Assembly: GCF_041737845.1 (NCBI RefSeq)
Contig: NZ_JBGSQX010000018.1
Coordinates: 62,001 to 126,000, forward strand
Length of the DNA: 64,000 nt
Reading direction: 5' to 3'
Source of the DNA: Desulfococcus sp041737845
GTDB taxonomy: Bacteria; Desulfobacterota; Desulfobacteria; Desulfobacterales; Desulfococcaceae
Part shown: piece after piece, positions 8,629-17,035 of the stretch
How positions within the stretch are numbered: position 1 is the stretch's first letter
How the letters are laid out: every line of letters begins with the position of its first letter
Position numbers and translations under genes: made by a program
Notes under the pieces: generated by a model
The model's input: only the letters and a program-made list of their open reading frames with translations
What the model was told of the DNA's origin: nothing
The model's database searches: none

Positions 8629-9951
8629 TTAATGGCCTTCGTGGGTATAGAACGGCCATTTGTGGAAGAACCATTCGTTCCAGAGCAGCGGAATGATCCA
8701 CCAGAAGTTCCAGACGAGGGACTCCCCGTCGACGAATTTATGCGCCCAGTGAGGATTGCCCAGGCCCCAATCACCCCATCCGACGTAATAGAAAATCACG
8801 TAGTTGATGGCGCAGAAGACCAGAACGCCCACGGTTCTGAACCAGAAGGCCGCCCAGGAATCCTTGTCCGCCATGGGGACCATATCGTCGAAATAATGGT
8901 GCCAGGCCAGGAAGGGAATCAGGGTGAAACCGGCGATTTCCGCGGCGTGATACCAGAGGAACCGGATCAGTTCGGCGTTCTCGGGTTTCGCCTCCTGCAG
9001 GTGATGAAGGACGTCACTGGGCAGCCACAAGGGCGCGATCTTGACGCAGAGAAGGGCGATGAGGTAGGCCAGACAGAAATTGATCACAAAGGAGATCACC
9101 CCCTTCCACGGCTGGGGCAGGGTGATGAGGCTCCAGGGTTTCATCCGCCATACGTTGGGGGTCATGAACAGGACGATGATCATCCACTCCCACCAGCCGA
9201 ACACCCAATGGACATGGGTAATTCCGGAAATGCCGCCCCACCAGGGCGTATTCAGGCCGTAGGAGCTTCCCAGGGCCGTTCCGAAGACCTGGCCCCAAAA
9301 GGGAACGATCAGGACCGTATAGAAAATCAGGGTCCACATGGAACACCAGCCGATTTCAGCCAATCCCGCCTGGGGCTGGGGAAGGTCGCTCGGCCGGATG
9401 GGCCATTTCCCGAAGAGGATGGTGACAAAGGGGTAGCTGTAAAAGCCGATCAGCACGAAACAGACCACGGCACTTTCAGCGAAATGCTTGGCTTCCATGG
9501 TGGCGAGATCCACAGCGCCGGTCTGGCCGGCCGCCGCCAGGGCCTCCAGGTTGCTCTGGCTCAAAAAATTGAATCCCGCCCCGAAGATCCTGTAAAAAAC
9601 GACATGGATCATGAACCAGACGAGCACCAGGTTGATGATGGTCTGGACAATCCCCCGGGTCGGCTGGGGCAGTTTTTCAAAAGGCCAGTCACCGAGAAAC
9701 ATGTGCTGATAGAGCCCCACCAGAATCATCATGGCCAGATACATGACAAATGGGTAGGGGAACGAAGCCACCGGACCCCGGGGATCGCTGAAGATATACC
9801 AGAGTACCCAGGCGATCACCGTGAAAGAGACCAGTGAGATGATGCCGGTCAGCGGTTGGCCCCACCGGGCTGTCAGCTCCCCGTGAGCGGCCGCTTTTGC
9901 TGCGCCTGTTTTTACCGAACTTCCAGATTGGATAACACCTGCTTGCGACAT
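8629..9951 (-). CDS. Unrecognised polytopic membrane protein with three LPQP motifs
   Basis: 440 residues from ATG 9951, chosen because AAGGGAGGATGGT precedes it; an upstream in-frame ATG at 10011 lacks this. Roughly ten to twelve hydrophobic segments are seen. Three times a helix pair is joined by a similar loop: WPFEKLPQPTRG, WPIRPSDLPQPQAG and KPWSLITLPQPWKG, spaced about 110 residues apart, pointing to internal repetition. The protein is rich in Trp, with His residues in or near the membrane (THVHWVFGWWEW, AWHHYFDDM). I do not recognise the family. Its place between ligase genes suggests transport or sensing of a carboxylic acid, or a membrane redox role; both are inference. Confidence 0.85.
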   Translation of the reverse strand: MSQAGVIQSGSSVKTGAAKAAAHGELTARWGQPLTGIISLVSFTVIAWVLWYIFSDPRGPVASFPYPFVMYLAMMILVGLYQHMFLGDWPFEKLPQPTRGIVQTIINLVLVWFMIHVVFYRIFGAGFNFLSQSNLEALAAAGQTGAVDLATMEAKHFAESAVVCFVLIGFYSYPFVTILFGKWPIRPSDLPQPQAGLAEIGWCSMWTLIFYTVLIVPFWGQVFGTALGSSYGLNTPWWGGISGITHVHWVFGWWEWMIIVLFMTPNVWRMKPWSLITLPQPWKGVISFVINFCLAYLIALLCVKIAPLWLPSDVLHHLQEAKPENAELIRFLWYHAAEIAGFTLIPFLAWHHYFDDMVPMADKDSWAAFWFRTVGVLVFCAINYVIFYYVGWGDWGLGNPHWAHKFVDGESLVWNFWWIIPLLWNEWFFHKWPFYTHEGH

Positions 9952-10035
9952 ACCATCCTCCCTTGATTGGAATGAAAAGCTTCCGGGCGGCCCAACCTTC
10001 GGATCACCCATGGTTAATAAAAACCTACAACTGTA

Positions 10036-11667
10036 TTACGATCTTCGCCATTCCCGGCTCCTTAGCTCGATCCTGCGGATTTTGCCGCTGATCGTTTTCG
10101 GCAGGAAATCGACAAATTCTATTTTTCGGGGATATTTGTAGGGTGCGGTGACCTTCTTGACATGGTCCTGCAGCTCCTTGACGAGTGCGTCGCTCCCCGT
10201 GTACCCGTGGGTCAGGATGATGAAGGCCTTCACCACCTCGCCCCGGGTTTTGTCCGGGCTGGAGACAACGGCCGATTCGGCGACGGCGGGATGTTCGACG
10301 AGCGCGCTTTCCACCTCGAAGGGTCCGATGCGGTAGCCTGAGGTCAGAATCACGTCGTCGGATCGACCCACGAACCAGAAATACCCATCCTCATCCACAT
10401 AGGCCCGGTCTCCCGTGAGGTACCAATCGCCCTTGTAAACCGTTACCGTGCGATCCGCCTCCTTCCAGTATTCCTTGAAAAGTCCCAACGGGCGGTTCGG
10501 TCTGACTCGAAGGGCGATGTCCCCCTCCGTGTTGGGGGGCAGGACATGGCCATCATCGTCGATGACACGGAGATCCACCCCGGGCGACGGCTTCCCCATG
10601 GAGCCGAACCGAGGCTCGATGCAGGGGAAGGAGCCGCACAGCAGGACCGTTTCGGTCTGGCCGTATCCATCCCGGATGGTGCAGCCCGTGGCTTTTTTCC
10701 AGACTTCGATGATCTCGCGGTTCAGCGGTTCGCCGGCTGCGGCACAGTGGCGGAGGGTTGGAAAAGAGAATCGGCTCAGGTCCTGCATGATGAGAATTCG
10801 GTAGACGGTCGGTGCGGCACAGAGGGTGGTCACGGGATACCTGGCCAGCAGATCGAGCGTCTTGACAGGGTCAAATCGGTCGCATTGGTGGATGAACTGG
10901 GCCGCGCCGCAGATCCATGGACCAAAATAGCTGCTCCATGCGGCCTTGGCCCATCCGGAATCGCTGATGTTCCAATGAAGGTCGTCTTTTCGGAGGTCCA
11001 GCCAATACTTGCCCGTGGTAAAATGACCGATGGGATAGGAAGCGTGGGTATGGAGCGCCATTTTGGGGAACCCGGTGGCGCCCGAGGTAAAATAGACGAT
11101 ACAGCCGTCCTGGCTCAGGGTTTTGGCCGTTTCAAAATCTTCGGATGCACCTGAGACGATTTCGTCGTAAAAAAGCCACCCGTCGCGGGGTTTGGTGATG
11201 ATGATTTTGGATTTGACGGTGGGGCACTCATCCGCGACCTTGTCGAATTTTTCAGCAACATCCGGATTCGCCAGGATACAGACAGATTCGGCCTTATTGG
11301 CCCGGAAGGCCAAGTCCTTCGGGGTGAGCTGCGTCGTCCCCGGCGACACGACGGCACCCATGCGGATGCACGCGGTGACCGCCACCCACCAGGCGATGTC
11401 CCTGGGCAGGATGAGCATCACCATGTCGCCCTTCCGGATGCCCTGGGCGGCCAGTACGTTTGCCAGTTTTTTTGAGGCGGCGCTCAACTCACGGAAGGTT
11501 CGCTTCACCTCGACACCGGCATCGTCCACCCACCACATGGCGAGTTTGTTGGCATCTTCCGCCCATTTGTCGATCACGTCACCGGCAAAATTGAAATATT
11601 CAGGAACCTCGTACCGAAACGAACCGTAGGCTTTCTCATAATCCTCCATATTGTTCGTCGGCATCAT
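10036..11667 (-). CDS. Medium-chain acyl-CoA synthetase (ACSM-like, AMP-forming)
   Basis: 543 residues from ATG 11667, which has GGGGAG six bases upstream; the frame continues further but without a ribosome site. The N-terminal WWVDDAGVEVKRTF and phosphate loop YFTSGATGFPKM are typical of the ACSM/benzoate-CoA ligase branch, in which TSGATG replaces TSGTTG. Also present are DGYGQTET, LTGDRAYVDEDGY, GRSDDVILTSGYRIGP and the catalytic lysine in SGKIRRIELR. The enzyme probably activates medium-chain or aromatic acids. It is the first gene of the operon, about 220 bases downstream of a consensus promoter and after two palindromic sites. Confidence 0.9.
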   Translation of the reverse strand: MMPTNNMEDYEKAYGSFRYEVPEYFNFAGDVIDKWAEDANKLAMWWVDDAGVEVKRTFRELSAASKKLANVLAAQGIRKGDMVMLILPRDIAWWVAVTACIRMGAVVSPGTTQLTPKDLAFRANKAESVCILANPDVAEKFDKVADECPTVKSKIIITKPRDGWLFYDEIVSGASEDFETAKTLSQDGCIVYFTSGATGFPKMALHTHASYPIGHFTTGKYWLDLRKDDLHWNISDSGWAKAAWSSYFGPWICGAAQFIHQCDRFDPVKTLDLLARYPVTTLCAAPTVYRILIMQDLSRFSFPTLRHCAAAGEPLNREIIEVWKKATGCTIRDGYGQTETVLLCGSFPCIEPRFGSMGKPSPGVDLRVIDDDGHVLPPNTEGDIALRVRPNRPLGLFKEYWKEADRTVTVYKGDWYLTGDRAYVDEDGYFWFVGRSDDVILTSGYRIGPFEVESALVEHPAVAESAVVSSPDKTRGEVVKAFIILTHGYTGSDALVKELQDHVKKVTAPYKYPRKIEFVDFLPKTISGKIRRIELRSREWRRS

Positions 11668-11800
11668 GAAAGGCTCCCCTTGTGACTGCATGGCGCCCGA
11701 ACGGCACTCCATCGCCTGCCTCATGGAACAGCAGTGTTCGCGACGAAGGGCGTTCTCAGGGCACTGAATTCGGACTCTCCCTGAAAGAAAAAAAAAATCG

Positions 11801-11817
11801 ATCGAGCGATCACTCAT
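11801..11817. promoter_or_regulatory. Operator-like palindrome, second site
   Basis: GAGCGATCACTC at 11804-11815 is a 12-base palindrome with one mismatched pair, inside ATCGAGCGATCACTCAT. It shares the GAGCG half-site with the palindrome 50 bases upstream and probably binds the same regulator. Confidence 0.5.
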
Positions 11818-11856
11818 TTTCAGGGAAAATAAAAAACACGCCCGACCCAGTTTCTG

Positions 11857-11870
11857 ATCGAGCGCTCGAT
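11857..11870. promoter_or_regulatory. Operator-like perfect palindrome ATCGAGCGCTCGAT
   Basis: A perfect 14-base palindrome about 16 bases downstream of the -10 element, that is, near the start of transcription of the ligase operon. This position suits a repressor. Spacing and half-site resemble TetR-family operators, which often control fatty acid genes; the regulator itself is not in the window. Confidence 0.6.
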
Positions 11871-11885
11871 TTTATTTCGGAAAGC

Positions 11886-11915
11886 ATTGTAGCCGGTTGT
11901 GCGCATGCTTGTCAA
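11886..11915 (-). promoter_or_regulatory. Sigma-70-type promoter of the ligase operon
   Basis: On the minus strand TTGACA (11910-11915) and TACAAT (11886-11891) are separated by 18 bases. This is close to consensus and reads toward the ligase gene starting at 11667. Confidence 0.65.
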
Positions 11916-12021
11916 TGTATTTTTGCTGTCTCTCTACAAAATGAACGGGATTCTAAAGATAGGCAAGACGATCAAAATGAGACGATCATTTATGGTGAAG
12001 GGCGCCCGGTCCCGGATCCGA

Positions 12022-13944
12022 TCACTCGTCGTGGATCATCGTCAGGAGCAGGGATACGCCCGCGAGGGCATCCTTCAATGCAACCCGCTCCTTTTTTCTC
12101 AGGCTGTAGGGATCGATATAGTTGTCGGGCCGCTTTTCCTGCTTGATCTCCTTCAGGTTTTCCCGGATGTTGAGCATCATCAAATCCTGGAAACTCCTGC
12201 GGAAAATCTCTCCGTCCTTATCAGAAATCACGCCGGCGTCGACAAGGCGGTCGAGCCGCCCCAACGTCGACGGCTCTGTGATGCGGCTTTTGGCGGCCAA
12301 TCGCCGCACGCCGTTGACCATGTGCATGATCGCCGACGATTTCAGGTTGATCTCATTGTTGTGAAGTCCGCCTCTCTCGGTGATGAATGTGCCGAGGTAG
12401 CTTATGGGCGGATGATACTCGACGGCCGTGTCAGTGCTGAAAAGCTTCTTCCCCGACCGGCTTTCCACCGCATGGACCAGCCCTCCCAACAGCGTTTCGG
12501 CCAGAGCCATGTTTCCCCATAACGGCCTGGCGTCAAAGAGATTGAGCACGGCTTTGTCCAGGTCCCTGTCGGATTGTTCGGTCCACTGGCGGATCAGCGC
12601 CATCCAACCGCCGATGGAGCGCCGCCAATACGGATTAACAGCCATGATCTCCTGATCGCACCTTTCAAAACCGCACTGGGCAAGACCATCCACGATGATT
12701 TCGGATAGGGCCGCGAAATAGGCGTCAACCCCGGAGGCCTCGCCGTCTTTCGGATCGGCGTACACAATGGCGTTCGCCTGGCCCGTCAGAAGCGGCTGTT
12801 CGTAGCGCGCGGCGCTTCCCATATTGATGAGGCAATATTCCACCGGAGGCGGCCCCCATCCGTCCAGTTTCATCCGCTCCTCGGAAAGCTGGATGACCCG
12901 GCGGCTCATGCGCTCGTAGAGTTCAGACATCACGTCAAAAATCTCGGTCATGGTGGCGTTCTCCTCGATCATCGCCCCCAGGATGCTGCCGATTTCCCGA
13001 CTGACCACCGCAAGCCCCCGGATATCGGGCTGGGATTCGATGTCCCGGGTCATGAGCAGGGTCCCCGCGCTTTGGGTTTTGATCAGATCCACCAGGGTGA
13101 CCACCCCCACGAGTTCGCCCCGCTCCATCACGATGAGGTTTTTGGTCTTGCTGCGCATCATAGCCACCAGGGCTTGACCAATGAAGGCATGGGGGCTGAT
13201 TTCAACCAGGTTGCTGTACATGACATTCTCGACCCTGCAGGTCTCCACCGGATAGGTCTGTTTGGCGATGAGGTATTTGACCAGATTTTTTTCCGTCAGG
13301 ATCCCTCTCGGCCGATTCTCCCGGTCCAGGGCGACAATGGCATTGATATCCCTTTCCGCCATGACGTTCGAAACGGTCGCCACCAGATCCTCCGTTCGGC
13401 AGGTGATGGGCGGATAGGCCATCACCTCGCTGACCCGCTTTCTGAAAAGCTCGGGCTCCATTTGACTGATCCCAGAATATCCCCCCTTGGAGCGCTCATC
13501 CACCAGCGCCTCGTACAACAGCCGCATCCTCTCGGCCAGCAGGACGTTGAAGAATCCGCAGAACTCCGGATAGTCGTAGATCAGTTTTTCCAGATCCCTG
13601 CGATAGACGAGACAGCATACCAACTGCTCCTTGGCCCGGATCGCGCCGGGGTATCGCTGCTGGGACAGGACGACGGTCTCCCCGAAAAAATCAAAGGGCC
13701 GCCTCAAGCCGATCACCATCTCCAGCCCCTTGTCATCGACGACGATCATTTCCGCAAGGCCTGAATGGATGATGAACAGCGCGTCGAGGCTCTGCATTCC
13801 GGTCTTGAAAACATAGGTATTGGCCGCATAGACCTTCATCTCTATCTTTTCGCCGAGTTCCCGCAAAACCTCCGGCTCCAGTATTCCAAAAGGATCCGTT
13901 CTGGTCAACGTCCCGTAAATGTCTTCCCCGTTCATACGCCGCAC
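12022..13944 (-). CDS. cNMP-binding / CBS / DUF294 nucleotidyltransferase-like signalling protein
   Basis: 640 residues. An N-terminal cyclic-nucleotide-binding domain (about 15-130) is followed by a CBS pair (about 165-290) with MAERDINAIVALD and MRSKTKNLIVMERGE, then a DUF294 nucleotidyltransferase-like domain (about 340-480) and its helical C-terminal domain. This architecture is common in bacteria and is linked to control by cAMP-like or adenine nucleotides. In the transferase domain the usual GS-GR-EQ...TDQDN motif reads GSAARYEQPLLTGQANAI: both Asp residues that normally bind metal are replaced, so catalysis is doubtful. It lies behind the ligase operon but is transcribed from its own region. 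Confidence 0.88.
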   Translation of the reverse strand: MRRMNGEDIYGTLTRTDPFGILEPEVLRELGEKIEMKVYAANTYVFKTGMQSLDALFIIHSGLAEMIVVDDKGLEMVIGLRRPFDFFGETVVLSQQRYPGAIRAKEQLVCCLVYRRDLEKLIYDYPEFCGFFNVLLAERMRLLYEALVDERSKGGYSGISQMEPELFRKRVSEVMAYPPITCRTEDLVATVSNVMAERDINAIVALDRENRPRGILTEKNLVKYLIAKQTYPVETCRVENVMYSNLVEISPHAFIGQALVAMMRSKTKNLIVMERGELVGVVTLVDLIKTQSAGTLLMTRDIESQPDIRGLAVVSREIGSILGAMIEENATMTEIFDVMSELYERMSRRVIQLSEERMKLDGWGPPPVEYCLINMGSAARYEQPLLTGQANAIVYADPKDGEASGVDAYFAALSEIIVDGLAQCGFERCDQEIMAVNPYWRRSIGGWMALIRQWTEQSDRDLDKAVLNLFDARPLWGNMALAETLLGGLVHAVESRSGKKLFSTDTAVEYHPPISYLGTFITERGGLHNNEINLKSSAIMHMVNGVRRLAAKSRITEPSTLGRLDRLVDAGVISDKDGEIFRRSFQDLMMLNIRENLKEIKQEKRPDNYIDPYSLRKKERVALKDALAGVSLLLTMIHDE

Positions 13945-14672
13945 ACCTTATGCATGCCCCCTTCTGTCAGGGAGGCACATTGAAATTTCCATGTCAAAAT
14001 GAATATCTTGAAAATCAGCGAGATCTTTGTTAGTTAGGAACTGTTCTTATTTAGGATCCTAAACAAAATTAATTGGACAAAGATTGCGCCGGATGTTGGG
14101 TCGTCTTCAAGGCGCGTTAAAGGTTGCATACTTTACGGATTCGGCCTTTGGCGCAACGCAGAAGACAGCTCAGATCCTTAAAGTGGGGTTTGATGGGTTA
14201 TGCCCCCTGCTGTCATTTGAGAAAAAACGGCGCTGCCATCACGCCTTGAAAAATTTTACAGAGATGGTATATGATAGTGCTCCAATATGAAACAAAGCGC
14301 TTTACAACGTCAACCAATAAAATGTAAAAAGATACCAAATCCAATAGGCAAAAAGGCCCGGAAAAGAAGGTTTCGCAATCGAGCCGCCTGCAGACGGTTT
14401 CGCAGCAGCGATCCTGCTCAAGGCTTGCGAATCCCGAAATAGCCATGGGTCGTCACAGTGGGCCGAAATGACAAAGGACGCGACTCAGCCGGCTGTCGGA
14501 TTTTTGCGGAACCGTCAAGAAAAGCATTGGGCGCGTCTTTGTTCGGCACTGTGGAATATTTTCTTTGCCGGCGACAACCGTTTTCAGCGGTGCACGACAC
14601 AGTGCATCTCATGAAATCCCGCGATGGAATACCGCGGAATTTCCATCCCTACCCAAAGAGAAAGGAGAGATA
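13945..14672. other. 728-base intergenic region with hairpin repeat
   Basis: Between the divergent DUF294 and desulfoferrodoxin genes. It holds copy 1 of the hairpin repeat (14051-14180). The rest, 14181-14672, has no recognisable gene; short frames here look random. Promoters of both flanking genes must lie here, but no clear consensus was found. Confidence 0.45.
14051..14180. repeat. Dispersed hairpin repeat, copy 1
   Basis: Shares long identical blocks with 22044-22208: GGACAAAGATTGCGCCGGAT, GTCGTCTTCAAGGCGCGT, AAAGGTTGCATAC and GGCCTTTG in the same order. Arms around AAAGG and CCTTT can pair. The right arm is shorter than in copy 2, and the ends carry GGATCC and GATCC. It looks like a non-coding MITE- or REP-like element. 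Confidence 0.7.
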
Positions 14673-15047
14673 ATGGCAAAGAGGCTGGAAGTATACAAAT
14701 GTGAGGCATGTGGAAATATCGTTGAGGTTCTGGAGGGCGGCGCCGGTGAACTGGTCTGCTGCGGCGCGCCGATGAAACTGATGACCGAAAATACGGTGGA
14801 CGCGGCCAAGGAAAAACATGTGCCCGTCATCGCAAAGGTGGAGGGCGGTTTCAAGGTGACCGTTGGAAGCGTGGCCCATCCCATGGAGGAAAAACATTAC
14901 ATCCAGTGGATCGAGCTCATCGCAGACGGCATCGCCTACCGCCAGTTCCTCAAACCCGGACAGGCCCCCGAAGCCGTGTTCTGCGTGGCCGCGACCCAGG
15001 TAACCGCTCGGGAATACTGCAACCTTCACGGACTCTGGAAGGCCTGA
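14673..15047 (+). CDS. dfx: Desulfoferrodoxin (superoxide reductase)
   Basis: 124 residues, the normal length of the two-centre form. It reduces superoxide to hydrogen peroxide in the cytoplasm using electrons from rubredoxin. The N-terminal desulforedoxin-like centre shows Cys10, Cys13 and the Cys29-Cys30 pair. The catalytic Fe(His)4Cys centre shows His in KEKHVPV, SVAHPM and EEKHYIQW and the C-terminal CNLHG. ATG 14673 follows AAAGGAGAG. It opens a plus-strand run of oxygen-defence genes; the rubredoxin at 19219 is a likely electron donor. Confidence 0.95.
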   Translation: MAKRLEVYKCEACGNIVEVLEGGAGELVCCGAPMKLMTENTVDAAKEKHVPVIAKVEGGFKVTVGSVAHPMEEKHYIQWIELIADGIAYRQFLKPGQAPEAVFCVAATQVTAREYCNLHGLWKA

Positions 15048-15086
15048 TCCTGCCGGCGCATGCGGCAAGATGATGGAGGCGACCCC

Positions 15087-15242
15087 ATGACCATTTGGAA
15101 ATGCCAGAATTGCGGGTATACGATCCAGGCCGAAGGGCCTCCCGAGAAATGCCCCAATTGCAATCAATCGTGTGAGTTTCTGAACAATACCTGCTACACG
15201 CCGGATTGTTCCAAAGAGGGTGTGGACAAGCGGATCAAATGA
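15087..15242 (+). CDS. Small rubredoxin-like metal-binding protein (51 aa)
   Basis: Begins MTIWKCQNCGY and continues with PEKCPNCNQ, giving two CxxC knuckles 18 residues apart as in the rubredoxin-like domain of rubrerythrin. A further pair, CYTPDC, lies near the C-terminus, so up to six cysteines could bind metal. It probably holds one Fe or Zn. A GGAGG site precedes ATG 15087. It follows desulfoferrodoxin by 39 bases and likely shares its transcript, suggesting an electron-transfer role in superoxide or oxygen reduction. It is shorter than true rubredoxin and lacks its usual aromatic core spacing. Confidence 0.8.
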   Translation: MTIWKCQNCGYTIQAEGPPEKCPNCNQSCEFLNNTCYTPDCSKEGVDKRIK

Positions 15243-15352
15243 TCCAGGCCGTCCATGGCGGACCTGTCGGTTCCGCTGCGGAGATGACGCTTCGCGGACC
15301 CCGATCGCCGGATGTTTGATCTCAACCTTTACAACTAACCCAGGAGAGCGAC

Positions 15353-15559
15353 ATGACCAATACCCCTCAGCACTGCCCGGGATTCGAGCAATTCAAAAAC
15401 CTTCAGTCTTTTGCCTGCAAATGCCCCGAATGCGGAGAAGTCAAGGAGATCTTCTCGGATGAGTTCGATCGGGCCCATACCTGCGACAAGTGCGGCAAAA
15501 AGATCGATTTCACCCAATGTGCACTCGAAGGCTCGGCAAAATCGGATGACCCCCGGTAG
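15353..15559 (+). CDS. Small zinc-ribbon protein (68 aa)
   Basis: Two CxxC motifs, CKCPECGE and CDKCGKK, about 25 residues apart, form a zinc-ribbon or rubredoxin-like knuckle pair; further cysteines lie at position 8 and near the end. AGGAGAGCGAC precedes ATG 15353. No signal peptide or membrane segment. It stands between the desulfoferrodoxin group and cytochrome bd genes. Function is unknown; either structural zinc binding or a redox iron site would fit. Confidence 0.72.
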   Translation: MTNTPQHCPGFEQFKNLQSFACKCPECGEVKEIFSDEFDRAHTCDKCGKKIDFTQCALEGSAKSDDPR

Positions 15560-15716
15560 CCGACCGGATGGGAGCACCGTTCCATCTTCCTTAATCGCGA
15601 CCATCCGCCCGCCGCTGCCCTCCCGGCCGCGGCAAGGCGGGTGGTCCACTGATTAAAAGCCTTTTCAGAACCTCTTGCGGATAATATTTAACCTCTTGAT
15701 CTTTTAAGGAGAAACT

Positions 15717-17033
15717 ATGGATGTAGTGCTGCTTTCGCGCCTGCAGTTCGCTGCCGCAACCATCTTCCATTTTCTGTTTGTCCCGCTGACAATAGGGCTC
15801 TCCACCCTTGTGGCATATATGGAAACGCAATACGTCAGGACCGGGGATGAAACCTATTTGGCGATGACCAAGTTCTGGGGAAAGCTGTTTCTGATCAACT
15901 TTGTGGTGGGCGTCGTCACGGGAATCACCCTGGAATTTCAGTTCGGCACCAACTGGTCCGTCTATTCGGCCTACGTAGGCGATATTTTCGGCTCCCTCCT
16001 GGCCATTGAGGCCACTGCGGCCTTCTTCCTCGAATCCACGATGATCGGCGTCTGGGTCTTCGGATGGAACAAGCTTTCCAAAAAGGCTCACGCAACCGTC
16101 ATGTGGCTCATCGCAGGCGCCTCCACGCTGTCGGCGATATGGATTCTCATCGCAAACGGCTGGATGCAGCACCCCGTGGGTTTCGACATCCAAAACGGAC
16201 GGGCGGAGCTGGTCAGCTTTTTCCAGGTCGTCTTCAATAAATTCGGCTGGATGATCTTCCTCCATGTCATCGCGGGGGCCTTTGTCCTGACCGCCTTCTT
16301 TGTCATGGGCATCAGCGCATACCATCTGCTGAAAAAACAGCAGGTCGATTTTTTTACCCGCTCCTTTAAAATAGCCCTGATCACGGGATTTGCGGCATCG
16401 GTGCTCGTCGCGGTTCAGGGAGACTTCCATGCCGCCCACGTCGCAGAGGTTCAGCCGGCCAAGCTCGCCGCCATGGAAACCCTCTGGGAAACGCAGCCCA
16501 AGGCGCCTGTCTACCTCTTTTCCATTCCGGATGAAGAAAAAGAAGGCAACCTGATCGAAATCGGAAAAATACCCGGTCTCCTCAGCTTTCTCGCCTTCAA
16601 GAATGTTGATGCCGAGGTCAGGGGCCTCAAGGACTTCCCCAAGGAAGAACGGCCGCCGGTGCTCATCTCCTCCCTTGCGTTCAAGGGAATGGTGGGGCTC
16701 GGCACCTATTTTATCCTGATCACCTCGGTCGGCCTGCTGCTTCGAAACCGCCTGGCAGAATCCAGCCTCTATCTTAAAATTATGATGTTTTCCATTCCAT
16801 TGCCGTATATCGCCAACGAACTGGGCTGGATCTTGGCCGAAGTCGGGCGCCAGCCGTGGATCGTCTACGGCATGATGAAAACCGCGGATGCCGCCTCGCC
16901 CGTGGATTCGGTCCAGGTTGCAATATCCCTCGCCGGTTTTCTGCTGGTGTACGGTCTGCTGGGTGCGGCGGGATTCTATCTGATGGCTCAAAATGCGATA
17001 AAGGGACCGGCACTGGTCGAAGGAGAGGTGTAA
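15717..17033 (+). CDS. cydA: Cytochrome bd quinol oxidase subunit I
   Basis: 438 residues, the short Q-loop type. Nine membrane helices are expected. Family hallmarks are the N-terminal SRLQFAAATIFHFLFVP with the heme-ligand His18, the region around FHAAHVAEVQPAK, and ELGWILAEVGRQPW, the GWxxxExGRQPW signature. With CydB it oxidises quinol and reduces oxygen to water at very low oxygen levels, without proton pumping. In strict anaerobes it serves oxygen removal. AAGGAG precedes ATG 15717. cydB starts three bases after its stop. Confidence 0.96.
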   Translation: MDVVLLSRLQFAAATIFHFLFVPLTIGLSTLVAYMETQYVRTGDETYLAMTKFWGKLFLINFVVGVVTGITLEFQFGTNWSVYSAYVGDIFGSLLAIEATAAFFLESTMIGVWVFGWNKLSKKAHATVMWLIAGASTLSAIWILIANGWMQHPVGFDIQNGRAELVSFFQVVFNKFGWMIFLHVIAGAFVLTAFFVMGISAYHLLKKQQVDFFTRSFKIALITGFAASVLVAVQGDFHAAHVAEVQPAKLAAMETLWETQPKAPVYLFSIPDEEKEGNLIEIGKIPGLLSFLAFKNVDAEVRGLKDFPKEERPPVLISSLAFKGMVGLGTYFILITSVGLLLRNRLAESSLYLKIMMFSIPLPYIANELGWILAEVGRQPWIVYGMMKTADAASPVDSVQVAISLAGFLLVYGLLGAAGFYLMAQNAIKGPALVEGEV

Positions 17034-17035
17034 GC

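Larger units (their letters stand above)
11668..12021. other. Control region of the ligase operon
   Basis: The 354 bases between the first ligase and the DUF294 gene hold a strong promoter and two palindromes (listed separately) and a long untranslated leader of about 200 bases. No gene is seen here. Confidence 0.6.
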
